NCBI GenBank assembly: GCA_903881535.1
Contig: CAIRTT010000383.1
Location: 1-6,877 of the forward strand
DNA: 6,877 nucleotides
From: an uncultured Armatimonadota bacterium
GTDB lineage: Bacteria; Armatimonadota; Armatimonadia; Armatimonadales; Armatimonadaceae
Direction: 5' to 3'
Positions within the stretch are counted from its first letter, which is position 1; the number at the start of each line of letters is the position of its first letter. The notes under the pieces were generated by a model, which was given only the letters and a program-made list of their open reading frames with translations, was not told the DNA's origin and made no database searches. Below, piece by piece: positions 1-6,433 of this stretch. Position numbers and translations under genes: made by a program.

Positions 1-260
1 CGAATCCAGCCATCGGTACCACGCTTCGTTACGACATGGACCCAACCAGACTTGGTAGACAGAACCGTCAACGTGGCATTGTGGTCCATCAAGCCAAGGG
101 TTCTTGAAGATTCGCTAGGGGTATCCCGCAGCTTTGCGGTGGGTACAAGAACTTTTGCAATCCTCACGGATGCGCGACCTTCGCGTGTCTCACCATAGCC
201 AAACGGTTGTATGACCAAGACTGCACAGACAGCAACGAGGAAGTTTCTTAAGAATCGCAT
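1..260 (-). CDS. Exported SH3-domain protein, N-terminal part only
   Basis: The minus-strand frame opens at ATG 260-258 and runs off the left edge, giving 86 residues and no stop. Residues 1-23 form a typical signal peptide: basic start MRFLRN, hydrophobic core FLVAVCAVLVI, then a small-residue end near GYG. Residues 38-86 read as a bacterial SH3 domain (SH3_3 type). The marks are the LRDTPSESSRTLG segment, a hydrophobic strand LTVLS, then SGWVHV and a final GWI. Such domains usually bind wall peptides or form the targeting part of a wall hydrolase or amidase. The catalytic part, if any, lies outside the window, so the enzyme type is unknown. No Shine-Dalgarno is visible, and a promoter-like pair ends 7 bases before the ATG. 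The frame stays open further upstream, but the signal peptide fixes the start at 260. I am sure of an exported SH3-like protein and unsure of its role. Confidence 0.75.
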   Translation of the reverse strand, partial: MRFLRNFLVAVCAVLVIQPFGYGETREGRASVRIAKVLVPTAKLRDTPSESSRTLGLMDHNATLTVLSTKSGWVHVVTKRGTDGWI

Positions 261-267
261 TGCAGTA

Positions 268-296
268 ATCTTAGTCTGCAACAAACTTAACCGCAA
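268..296 (-). promoter_or_regulatory. Putative promoter of the SH3-domain gene
   Basis: On the minus strand, TTGCGG (296-291) and TAAGAT (273-268) are separated by exactly 17 bases. Each matches four of six consensus positions. The -10 box ends 7 bases before the ATG at 260, so the predicted transcript would begin at or next to the start codon. This fits the absence of a Shine-Dalgarno. It is a pattern match only. Confidence 0.4.
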
Positions 297-349
297 CTTG
301 TGTGAGCGGAAGCAAGCAATACGGTGATACTTCTGACACACCAAACGAA

Positions 350-874
350 CTAGGGGAACAATTGTTTTACAAATTGATGGCGATGTCCCTTTGTCAACTG
401 GACGCTCTTGTCAGAGCTCAATGCTAATGGCCGAAAATCCCAACCGATCGCAAAGCTTTCACCATCGTCCGCAATCACCTTTAGCACCCGTTTCGGTTGT
501 TCAATCACTTTGAAATTCGACAAAAATCGAGACATTCCGCTCTTAGGGCTGTCAGGCCTATCCATAATCATCCAACCAGACTCGTCTGTAAAACTTCCTT
601 GGACACATTTACGCAGGACACTGGACTTAAAATAGTTCCACACAAACGCGTCCATGACTCCTGAAAGCTCATCCTTGATTAACAGGACAATGACACATGC
701 GATGAGGGCCATTCCAGTTAACGATAGTAAGTGGTAAGAACCAGTTGTGATGTATAGCGAAAACGTAAATATGCAGATACCAGAAATCATTGCCAAACCT
801 TTAAGGACATTTGTAAGCCAAAACGCAAAATTGGCACATTTCCACACAACTGTTTTCTGAAATATCAGCCCGTT
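350..874 (-). CDS. Unknown two-helix membrane protein
   Basis: I do not recognise this family. From GTG 874-872 to TAG 352-350 it encodes about 174 residues. A hydrophobic stretch at about 20-42 (through GLAMISGICIFTFSLYI) and a second at about 47-66 (LLSLTGMALIACVIVLLI) form a likely helical hairpin. A soluble tail of about 108 residues follows, with alternating hydrophobic and charged residues (FKVIEQPKRVLKVIADDG, SFAIGWDF) suggesting a beta-rich cytoplasmic domain. The start is uncertain. The frame stays open to 1156 but then runs antisense to ribH, so starts beyond 931 are unlikely. ATG 931 overlaps the ribH start and has no ribosome site. GTG 847 and ATG 790 (preceded by AAAGG at a good distance) are alternatives, though ATG 790 would trim the first helix. 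A TATAAT lies just upstream of 874. The gene is transcribed away from ribH and toward the SH3-domain gene, with an 89-base gap. It looks coding because of the two clean helices and the coherent tail, but no homology supports it. Confidence 0.55.
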   Translation of the reverse strand, partial: NGLIFQKTVVWKCANFAFWLTNVLKGLAMISGICIFTFSLYITTGSYHLLSLTGMALIACVIVLLIKDELSGVMDAFVWNYFKSSVLRKCVQGSFTDESGWMIMDRPDSPKSGMSRFLSNFKVIEQPKRVLKVIADDGESFAIGWDFRPLALSSDKSVQLTKGHRHQFVKQLFP

Positions 875-929
875 CACGCACGGATTATATCGGCCATAGC
901 CGCTCAAACGACTCTGGTAATATAGGTAC
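875..929. promoter_or_regulatory. Divergent control region between membrane gene and ribH
   Basis: Two -10-like boxes point outward. On the minus strand TATAAT (889-884) would start a transcript near 877, close to GTG 874, but no good -35 is seen. On the plus strand TGG-TAATAT (915-923) is an extended -10 that would start a transcript at about 930, the first base of the ribH ATG. Again no good -35 is present. Between them is a small inverted repeat, CGGC-CATA-GCCG (891-902). There is no room for, and no trace of, an FMN riboswitch directly before ribH. These assignments come from motif reading only. Confidence 0.35.
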
Positions 930-1397
930 ATGTACAGCACGATAGAAGGCAACTTGGTTGCAGCTGATGGTCGTATCGCAATCGTAGTCTCGAGATTCAA
1001 CTCGTTTATTACCGAAAAACTTCTTGAAGGTGCACTTGACACATGGCGCCGACACGGTGGTGATGACAGCGCAGTTACGGTAATCCGTGTGCCTGGGGCG
1101 TGGGAAATACCAGTTGCGGTACGTAAAGTTGCGAACGCGGGCAAAGTGGATTCCATTGTTGCACTCGGCTGTCTGATGCGCGGCGCAACGGCTCACTATG
1201 ACCAGATTGCATCAGAGTGCGCTAAAGGTGTAACGCAAGTGATGCTCGAGACCGGTGTCTATGTTTCATTTGGAGTTGTCGCATGTGACACGCTGGAACA
1301 AGCGATTGATCGCGCTGGAGCAAAGTCGGGCAACAAAGGGGCCGAAGCAATGCTGGCATCCATTGAAATGATTAATGTGCTCCGGCAAATTGCATAA
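930..1397 (+). CDS. ribH: 6,7-dimethyl-8-ribityllumazine synthase
   Basis: The product condenses 5-amino-6-ribitylamino-uracil with 3,4-dihydroxy-2-butanone 4-phosphate to give 6,7-dimethyl-8-ribityllumazine, the penultimate riboflavin step, in the cytoplasm. At 155 residues it has the usual family length and aligns end to end with E. coli and B. subtilis RibH from memory. Key parts are IEGNLVAADGRIAIVVSRFN (5-24) with the ring-stacking Phe23, VPGAWEIP (54-61), the RGATAHYD loop (84-91) with catalytic His89, and the AIDRAGAKSGNKGAEA block (125-140) with phosphate-binding Arg128. It ends in IEMINVL as in E. coli. The family normally assembles into pentamers or 60-subunit shells. The ATG at 930 gives the expected N-terminus. 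The only ribosome-site candidate, AGG at 924-926, is too close to it. No other riboflavin gene is adjacent, so the pathway is probably scattered. The next gene starts 10 bases downstream. Confidence 0.96.
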   Translation: MYSTIEGNLVAADGRIAIVVSRFNSFITEKLLEGALDTWRRHGGDDSAVTVIRVPGAWEIPVAVRKVANAGKVDSIVALGCLMRGATAHYDQIASECAKGVTQVMLETGVYVSFGVVACDTLEQAIDRAGAKSGNKGAEAMLASIEMINVLRQIA

Positions 1398-1407
1398 ACG
1401 CCCATAA

Positions 1408-2487
1408 GTGGACTGTCTATCAAAGCGCAAACTCGGTGCATTCGTTTGTCTAACCGCGATTTGTTTATCAAATCAGGTTTCGGCTAAACCTGTTACGATT
1501 CCGACCTTTTCAGTCCAGCTGTGTGGTATTGCTGCGCCGTCAGGCAAAACAAACGAACTCGCGCTTCGTCAGTACTTGTCTCACTTTAGTCGGATAGATT
1601 TGGATGAATCATCGCTGAAACCCAGGTTGGGTGTTGATGGAGTCCCCTGTATCCGCCCGGTCGTTCGAAACACAGCTGTGAGCCTGATCCACCGTGCCGT
1701 CGAGTTAGGTTATGCTACGTGGGATCCGTCATCCGGAATGCTTGATCTCGACACTTGGATGATAAGTATGGTTCACGCTGAGCAAAATGTTCAGCATCAC
1801 AACATACCTCGTTCAACCAGCACACCAAAGTACAGCCAAGGTCAGCCACCACGATCCAATTTTCCATGGCTTCAGGTGATCGCGACATCGTTATTTGTAT
1901 CCGCAGCTCTAATTCTTCTCCAACTCGGTCGATTATCATCATTGATGATTCGCCGGACATCCATTGCAGGCTTGGGGATCGCTGAAGGTCGTTCAAAAAT
2001 ACGGGGCATAGCGATTCCGACTGTTGGGGCACTTCAAATCGCCCATACAGATATTCAAGCAGTTGCTTACCTACGCACAACAAAAAAATATGGTCACAAT
2101 GGTTGGCGGATAACAGGAAGAGATAGTGAACAAATCTCTTGCTCTATTGATGATGGAACCGGGTGCATTGATGTCGACCTAACACATGCGAATGTCCATT
2201 TTAGTAATCAAGTGTCGATCTATAACGGCATCCCGGGCGAACATTTGGGACGAAGCCCTTATATTGACGACACAAACATCGTCTTCGACTACATACCTGT
2301 CGGCGCTGTTGTAACCCTCATCGGTACCCTTGTACCACACGATAATTGCTTCCGAGCAACGAAGAATGTACATGTCTACGATGGAGATGAACGTGTGGAA
2401 GTTCGGCTCCTAAAATTCCGCGTTTTGCTGTGTATAGGCGTATTATTAGTTCTGAGTGTTTTGATGTTTATTCTGCGCGCTGGCTGA
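1408..2487 (+). CDS. Membrane protein with GIDE-like domain
   Basis: This 359-residue protein begins at GTG 1408, chosen because it yields a good signal peptide (KRK, then GAFVCLTAICL, then a VSA cleavage site near 26). Residues 27-153 are an unrecognised outer segment with three cysteines (39, 81 and the signal-region ones excluded by cleavage leave 39 and 81 here) and a polar linker near 125-152. A helix spans about 154-174, and a second helix lies at about 337-356, almost at the C-terminus. Between them, residues 195-330 follow the layout of the GIDE domain known from mitochondrial MUL1/GIDE and many bacterial membrane proteins. The parts are SKIRGIA, a strand pair with the AVAYLR segment, GWRI, the DDGTGCIDVD motif (248-257), then VGAVVTLIGTL (298-308). 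No RING finger is present, so ligase activity is not implied. The role of bacterial GIDE proteins is largely unknown. No ribosome site is visible, and the 10-base gap after ribH suggests coupled translation. The family call rests on motif spacing, not on a search. Confidence 0.6.
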   Translation: MDCLSKRKLGAFVCLTAICLSNQVSAKPVTIPTFSVQLCGIAAPSGKTNELALRQYLSHFSRIDLDESSLKPRLGVDGVPCIRPVVRNTAVSLIHRAVELGYATWDPSSGMLDLDTWMISMVHAEQNVQHHNIPRSTSTPKYSQGQPPRSNFPWLQVIATSLFVSAALILLQLGRLSSLMIRRTSIAGLGIAEGRSKIRGIAIPTVGALQIAHTDIQAVAYLRTTKKYGHNGWRITGRDSEQISCSIDDGTGCIDVDLTHANVHFSNQVSIYNGIPGEHLGRSPYIDDTNIVFDYIPVGAVVTLIGTLVPHDNCFRATKNVHVYDGDERVEVRLLKFRVLLCIGVLLVLSVLMFILRAG

Positions 2488-2488
2488 T

Positions 2489-2493
2489 AGGAG
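2489..2493 (+). promoter_or_regulatory. Ribosome binding site deciding the kinase start
   Basis: AGGAG lies just after the preceding stop codon. An in-frame TTG at 2498 would leave only 4 bases between site and start. The ATG at 2504 leaves 10 bases, which fits the register of the anti-Shine-Dalgarno pairing better. The protein then begins MFDVYCLCNP, as expected for this kinase group. Confidence 0.7.
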
Positions 2494-2503
2494 TTCTTTG
2501 ACT

Positions 2504-3496
2504 ATGTTCGATGTGTATTGCCTCTGTAATCCATTGTTTGACATTCTTGCAACAACTTCCGATGAACTTCTCCTTGAATGTGGGTCGGAAAAAGGGTCGA
2601 TGACATTGGTTTCTGTCGAACACCAGCGTAGGCTACTTGGCAAAGCCGCTCTTGAGATCACCGCACGGGAAGCTGGCGGTTCGGGCGCTAATACGGCAAT
2701 CGGTGTTGCGCAGTTGGGTTTCAAAGCGGCATTTGGTGGATGTGTAGGCGGGGATGACTTTGGACTTGCGCTATCAGATGCGCTACTTGCCGGCGGGGTG
2801 ACTCCTCACTTTGGCCAAGCCGATGTAGATACGGGTGTTTGCTTGGTCCTGACGACTCCGGATGCGCAACGAACGATGCACACATGCCTTGGAGCAAGTC
2901 AGTACTTCTCTCCTGAGCTTGTGCATGTGGATGCGATTGCCAACAGCAAAGTACTTTACGTTACTGGTTATCTTTGGGATACAAAATTACAACAAGATGC
3001 CGTTGAGCATGCGATGTCTGCTGCACGGAATGCAGGGCGGCTTGTTGCGTTTTCCCTCAGTGATTCGTTTTGTGTCGATCGCCATCGTGAAGCCTTTGGA
3101 AATCTTCTAACGTCCCACGTTGATATTGTCTTTGGCAACGAACAGGAAGCGATAGCCATAAGCGGTAAGGATGATGTTCACGAAGCATCAAAGTGGCTGG
3201 CTGAACAAACTGGCCATCTGGCAATTATCACCCTCGGTGCACACGGGTGTCTATTTGCAGATGTGAATGGAGTGACAGAAGTGGATGCGTTCAAGACTGA
3301 CGCAGTCGATACCACTGGAGCTGGAGATATGTTTGCAAGTGCTGCACTTTGCGGGCTGGTTGCAGGCTATTCATACGAACAAACTGGCCGCCTGGCGTCT
3401 TACATGTCGGCAGCAATTGTGGCGCAATTCGGTCCACGAAATCCGCATATCAGCGTCGCCGATGCGTTTGCATATGCAGGCATTCAAGTCGCTTGA
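2504..3496 (+). CDS. PfkB-family carbohydrate kinase, probable adenosine kinase
   Basis: The 330-residue protein belongs to the ribokinase (PfkB) family and most resembles the bacterial adenosine kinase-like group, which would phosphorylate adenosine to AMP using ATP in purine salvage. Visible marks are the opening FDVYCLCNPLFDILA, the substrate-side GGSGANTAIGVAQLG (58-72), a GYLWD segment (155-159), LSDSFCVDRHR (185-195), the NxxE magnesium motif N212-E215, and the anion-hole/catalytic DTTGAGD (269-275) with Asp275 as base. GYLWD and SDSFCVDR are, from memory, shared with alphaproteobacterial sequences annotated as adenosine kinase. Length is normal. Nucleoside specificity in this family is hard to read from sequence, so another ribosyl substrate is possible. 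It lies 16 bases after the GIDE-like gene and probably shares its transcript. The next gene's promoter overlaps its stop codon. Confidence 0.88.
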   Translation: MFDVYCLCNPLFDILATTSDELLLECGSEKGSMTLVSVEHQRRLLGKAALEITAREAGGSGANTAIGVAQLGFKAAFGGCVGGDDFGLALSDALLAGGVTPHFGQADVDTGVCLVLTTPDAQRTMHTCLGASQYFSPELVHVDAIANSKVLYVTGYLWDTKLQQDAVEHAMSAARNAGRLVAFSLSDSFCVDRHREAFGNLLTSHVDIVFGNEQEAIAISGKDDVHEASKWLAEQTGHLAIITLGAHGCLFADVNGVTEVDAFKTDAVDTTGAGDMFASAALCGLVAGYSYEQTGRLASYMSAAIVAQFGPRNPHISVADAFAYAGIQVA

Positions 3497-3521
3497 CACA
3501 TCTAACTGATTATGCAACAAT
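3493..3521 (+). promoter_or_regulatory. Putative promoter of murA-mreB
   Basis: A perfect -35 box TTGACA (3493-3498) overlaps the kinase stop codon. After a 17-base spacer comes AACAAT (3516-3521), four of six matches, preceded by TGC, so it has an extended -10. Transcription would start near 3528, ahead of both murA start candidates (3537 and 3570). Confidence 0.5.
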
Positions 3522-3569
3522 TCAGTCTTCGCAGCAGTGTTTTGTTATTCCTGTCCGATCGGATTCAAT

Positions 3570-4934
3570 GTGTCACCATCAGTTTCAACCAATACGCAAA
3601 CTCCTACCATTCAAGCTTCCGTTGCTAACAATGAGCCGCACATTGTCATAGAAGGTGGGTATCCGCTGTCAGGCAGTATTCAGGTCGCGGGTTCCAAAAA
3701 TGCTGCCCTTGCGTTGATAGCTGGCACTTTGCTTGCGACGACCGGAGTGACTGTCTTACATAACTTACCGAACATTACAGACATAGCAGATCTGGTTGCG
3801 ATCCTCAATTCGATGGGCGCCACAGCAGAGCTTTCTTCAGGGAATTCCACACTCACTGTAGATGCTAGTGCTTCACGCTTCAATGAACCTCCGCCTCATT
3901 TGGTTAGCAGGATGCGCGGGTCACTCCAGCTGCTTGGTCCATTGCTGGCACGACAAGGGATTGTCCGTTTGGCGATGCCTGGTGGGTGCAATATCGGTGC
4001 GCGTGCTGTTGACCTTCATGAAAAAGGGTTACGGGGCCTTGGAGCCACTTGGACGATTGACGCTGGATGTTTTTTTGCAGAGGCTCCATTTGATGGACTA
4101 GTTGGTGGGGCAGTCTATTTGGACAAGCCTTCCGTTGGTGCCACGATGAACACCATGATGGCGGCGGCGTTAGCAACGGGTACTACCACGATTGAAAACG
4201 CCGCACAGGAGCCCGATGTTGTTGATTTAGCAAACTTAATCGTAGCGATGGGTGGGCTTATTGATGGGCAGGGGACCAGCCGCATTACGGTTACGGGTGT
4301 TGAACATCTTCATGGTTGCGAGTTTACTGTTTCACCAGATCGCATAGAAGCAGGGACTTACGCTATTGCTGCCGTTGCAACTGGCGGAGACATTACGCTC
4401 ATCGGAGCGGATGTTAATGCGCTGAGTCCTGTGCTTTCAAAACTAACGGATATGGGCGCTCACGTTGCGCAAGATGGCAATCATGTCCGCGTCTGGTCAG
4501 GTCCTGTTCAGACACTAACAGGTACATCTATCGTTGCTAGCCCGCATCCAGGGTTCCCAACAGACCTTCAGCAGCCTTTTACGAGTCTGCTTACGTTGGT
4601 TCATGGTACGAATACGATTCACGATAGCGTTTATGAGGGCAGATTTGGTCACATTCCGTACCTTACAAAAATGGGTGCCAACATTAAGGTTGAAGGAAGC
4701 GTAACGATTGTTTCTGGTGTTTCCTCGCTAAGCGGTGCGGATGTCAAAGCCACAGACTTGCGTGCTGGAGCAGCACTCGTCGTTGCGGGCCTTGCCGCAA
4801 ATGGACAAACACGCATTTTTGATATCCATCATATAGAGCGCGGGTACCAAGAACTTTGCCAACGCCTTAGACAGCTGGGTGCCCGATGTTGGCATGTAAA
4901 TGTAAGCGATACAGATATGTTGGTGATGGAATGA
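3570..4934 (+). CDS. murA: UDP-N-acetylglucosamine 1-carboxyvinyltransferase
   Basis: MurA transfers enolpyruvate from PEP to the 3'-hydroxyl of UDP-GlcNAc, the first committed step of peptidoglycan synthesis, in the cytoplasm. Counting from GTG 3570 (454 residues), the two-lobed EPT fold is shown by GSKNAALALIAG with Lys43-Asn44, RMRGSLQLLGPLLAR, the catalytic loop PGGCNIGAR with Cys140, DKPSVGATMNTMMAA, ENAAQEPDVVDLAN, SPDRIEAGTY, HPGFPTDLQQPF with the conserved Asp332, and ATDLRAGAALV with Arg398. The retained Cys140 predicts normal fosfomycin sensitivity at this residue, since Asp there gives resistance in other bacteria. The start is uncertain. GTG 3570 has a weak CGGAT site at 3560-3564, while GTG 3537 gives 11 more residues and no site. 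Either way about 23-34 Ser/Thr/Asn/Gln-rich residues precede the usual beginning of the family (IVIEGGYPL). The stop overlaps the mreB start by four bases. Confidence 0.96.
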   Translation: MSPSVSTNTQTPTIQASVANNEPHIVIEGGYPLSGSIQVAGSKNAALALIAGTLLATTGVTVLHNLPNITDIADLVAILNSMGATAELSSGNSTLTVDASASRFNEPPPHLVSRMRGSLQLLGPLLARQGIVRLAMPGGCNIGARAVDLHEKGLRGLGATWTIDAGCFFAEAPFDGLVGGAVYLDKPSVGATMNTMMAAALATGTTTIENAAQEPDVVDLANLIVAMGGLIDGQGTSRITVTGVEHLHGCEFTVSPDRIEAGTYAIAAVATGGDITLIGADVNALSPVLSKLTDMGAHVAQDGNHVRVWSGPVQTLTGTSIVASPHPGFPTDLQQPFTSLLTLVHGTNTIHDSVYEGRFGHIPYLTKMGANIKVEGSVTIVSGVSSLSGADVKATDLRAGAALVVAGLAANGQTRIFDIHHIERGYQELCQRLRQLGARCWHVNVSDTDMLVME

Positions 4935-5953
4935 AATTCGGCCAAGAAATCGGAATTGACCTCGGGACAGCTAATATTCTTGTTTTTGTTCGTAACCGGG
5001 GAATTATTCTCAACGAACCAAGTGTCGTGGCCATTGATACCAATACTCGTCAAGTTAAGGCCGTTGGAGAAGAAGCAAGGCAGATGCTTGGTAGGACGCC
5101 TGGCAATATTGTAGCGATTCGACCGATGAGCGATGGTGTCATTGCCGAGTACACAACAACTGTTCAAATGTTGCGTTACCTTATTCAAAAGAGTGCAACA
5201 GGCCCTAGAATCTTCAAGCCACGCGTCCTCATTTGTGTGCCTGCAGGTGTGACATCGGTTGAACGCAGGGCAGTTGAGCAGGCAGCTATGGAAGCTGGTG
5301 CCAGAGAAGTGGCCACCATCGAAGAAACCATGGCAGCAGCGATAGGTGCCGGGCTTCCAATTGAGTCTGCCGGTGGCAATATGGTTGTTGATATTGGCGG
5401 AGGAACAACCGACATCGCCGTTATATCTCTAGGTGGCATCGTTACCAGTCAAAGTATTCGCGTGGGCGGAAACAAAATGGACGAGGTAATCGTCAAGCAC
5501 ATTGGGCAGCAACATGGCTTGATAATCGGCGATAGAACCGCTGAGGAAATCAAGATCGAAATAGGTAGTGCTTACCCAAGTGATACGGACAAGGTAAAGG
5601 AAGTCAAAGGGCGTGATCGCCTCCAGGGACTCCCGAAGACGATTCTTGTGACAGAGGGCGAAATTCGCGAAGCGCTTTCGGAGCCTGTATCTCAGATTAT
5701 AGCCAAGGTCAAGTCAGTACTGGAGCACACGCCACCCGAGCTGTCAAGCGACATCATCGAACGCGGAATCACCCTAACGGGTGGTGGAAGTCTACTACGC
5801 GGATTGGATCAGCTGATTTCACTTGCAACTGGTGGCATTCCGACGCGTGTTGCAGGTAATACGCTTGAGTGTGTTGCGCTAGGAACAGGGAAAGCACTCG
5901 AAGAGTTTGATACGATTCGACGATCGCGTAATTTCCGTGGACATAGGGGATAG
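4931..5953 (+). CDS. mreB: Rod shape-determining protein MreB
   Basis: MreB is the bacterial actin homologue that forms membrane-bound filaments and guides the wall elongation machinery. The 340-residue product is of normal length. Visible motifs are phosphate-1 GIDLGTAN (8-15), AVGEEARQMLGRTP (44-57), IRPMSDGVIAEY (63-74), the catalytic-region EETMAAAIGAGLP (131-143), phosphate-2 VVDIGGGTTDIAV (152-164) and the adenosine motif GITLTGGGSLLRGL (279-292). The start at ATG 4931 is firm. It yields MKFGQEIGIDLGTAN, matching the family, and GGTGAT at 4922-4927 is a ribosome site in correct register inside the end of murA. A longer frame from 4886 would only add murA-derived sequence. The ATGA overlap implies coupled translation. 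The gene is not followed by mreC or mreD, so it may be one of several paralogues (MreB/Mbl type). Murein-gene neighbours fit the elongation role. Confidence 0.96.
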   Translation: MKFGQEIGIDLGTANILVFVRNRGIILNEPSVVAIDTNTRQVKAVGEEARQMLGRTPGNIVAIRPMSDGVIAEYTTTVQMLRYLIQKSATGPRIFKPRVLICVPAGVTSVERRAVEQAAMEAGAREVATIEETMAAAIGAGLPIESAGGNMVVDIGGGTTDIAVISLGGIVTSQSIRVGGNKMDEVIVKHIGQQHGLIIGDRTAEEIKIEIGSAYPSDTDKVKEVKGRDRLQGLPKTILVTEGEIREALSEPVSQIIAKVKSVLEHTPPELSSDIIERGITLTGGGSLLRGLDQLISLATGGIPTRVAGNTLECVALGTGKALEEFDTIRRSRNFRGHRG

Positions 5954-5959
5954 TACGAA

Positions 5960-6394
5960 ATGATGTTCTCGACTTGTTTGTCTGTTTTGCTGTGCATAAT
6001 TGCGTCCCCTGACCAGGATGTCCTTGTTAAGAAATCGATTTTGAACCCAACGCAGCTGAAGTCAATGGCTGTGGATAAAACAGCCATAAGTAAAGCCGAA
6101 CTGATCGTGATTTTGACAAAACTGGTTAACTATCTTGAATCTGGTAACAAGCAGAAACGCGGATCAACGAAAGCTGCAGTGCCGATGAAGTCGCTTCGGG
6201 ATTTAGTTAAAGCTGGCTACCTGCCTTCGGATACGAAGTTGGCAATCGGCAGTCCATCAACGGTTAGCCGCGACGAAGTGTCCGCCGCTCTCTCATTCAT
6301 ATTGATACGACATAATGAGAAGGTTGTTCCTATTACGCCTGACTCACGTCGCGCAACGCCAATACCGCATCCATCAGAAAACAGCGGAAGTTGA
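5960..6394 (+). CDS. Small exported protein, possibly SLH-like
   Basis: The gene encodes 144 residues starting at ATG 5960 (a second ATG follows at once), 6 bases after the mreB stop, with GGGGA (5946-5950) as ribosome site. A short signal-like start, MMFSTCLSVLLCIIAS, suggests export. The core has two similar halves. The first, SKAELIVILTKLVNYL (44-59), recalls the 'TRAELA..l.rl' end of surface-layer homology (SLH) repeats. The second, SLRDLVKAGYLPSDTKLAIGSPSTVSRDEVSAALSFIL (78-115), recalls a full SLH unit with its 'G.l.....TR.E.a..l' pattern. The normally conserved Trp and the GYPDGTF-like stretch are missing, so this is a weak resemblance. The C-terminal tail (124-144) is rich in Pro, Ser and Thr and probably disordered. 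Placement behind murA-mreB in the same transcript suggests an envelope role. I do not recognise a named family. Confidence 0.7.
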   Translation: MMFSTCLSVLLCIIASPDQDVLVKKSILNPTQLKSMAVDKTAISKAELIVILTKLVNYLESGNKQKRGSTKAAVPMKSLRDLVKAGYLPSDTKLAIGSPSTVSRDEVSAALSFILIRHNEKVVPITPDSRRATPIPHPSENSGS

Positions 6395-6423
6395 TTGCCA
6401 ACCCCGAATCAGAGGGGTATACT
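6395..6423 (+). promoter_or_regulatory. Strong promoter of tRNA-Thr and tuf
   Basis: TTGCCA (6395-6400) and TATACT (6418-6423) are five-of-six matches to each consensus box with an ideal 17-base spacer. The -35 box begins on the base after the preceding stop codon. A transcript start near 6430 would leave only about 4 bases before the tRNA. The spacer holds a 5-base inverted repeat, ACCCC/GGGGT (6401-6405, 6414-6418), too short to call a terminator. Confidence 0.75.
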
Positions 6424-6433
6424 TTTCCGGTTC

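Noticed and set aside
408..635. Plus-strand frame of 75 residues opposite the membrane gene
   Set aside because: No ribosome site and no recognisable protein pattern. It lies antisense to the soluble tail of the more convincing minus-strand gene.
875..929. FMN riboswitch before ribH
   Set aside because: The gap is far too short for the FMN aptamer, which is over 100 bases, and none of its conserved elements is seen.
885..1196. Minus-strand frame antisense to ribH
   Set aside because: It covers strongly conserved ribH sequence in another frame and shows no coherent protein features.
1715..2083. Minus-strand frame of 122 residues within the GIDE-like gene
   Set aside because: Composition is that of an antisense shadow, with no ribosome site, while the sense frame has a signal peptide and ordered domains.
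2498..2503. TTG 2498 as start of the kinase
   Set aside because: It is only 4 bases from AGGAG, while ATG 2504 has better spacing and gives the expected N-terminus.
4886..4930. Upstream start for mreB at 4886
   Set aside because: The extra 15 residues are out-of-frame murA sequence, and the family begins at MKFGQEIGID, with a matching ribosome site before 4931.
4829..5188. Minus-strand frame across the murA-mreB junction
   Set aside because: Both sense genes are highly conserved here, so an antisense gene would need independent evidence that is absent.
6401..6423. ACCCC/GGGGT hairpin as a terminator after the exported-protein gene
   Set aside because: The stem is only five pairs, the T-run is poor, and the sequence is the spacer of a strong promoter.
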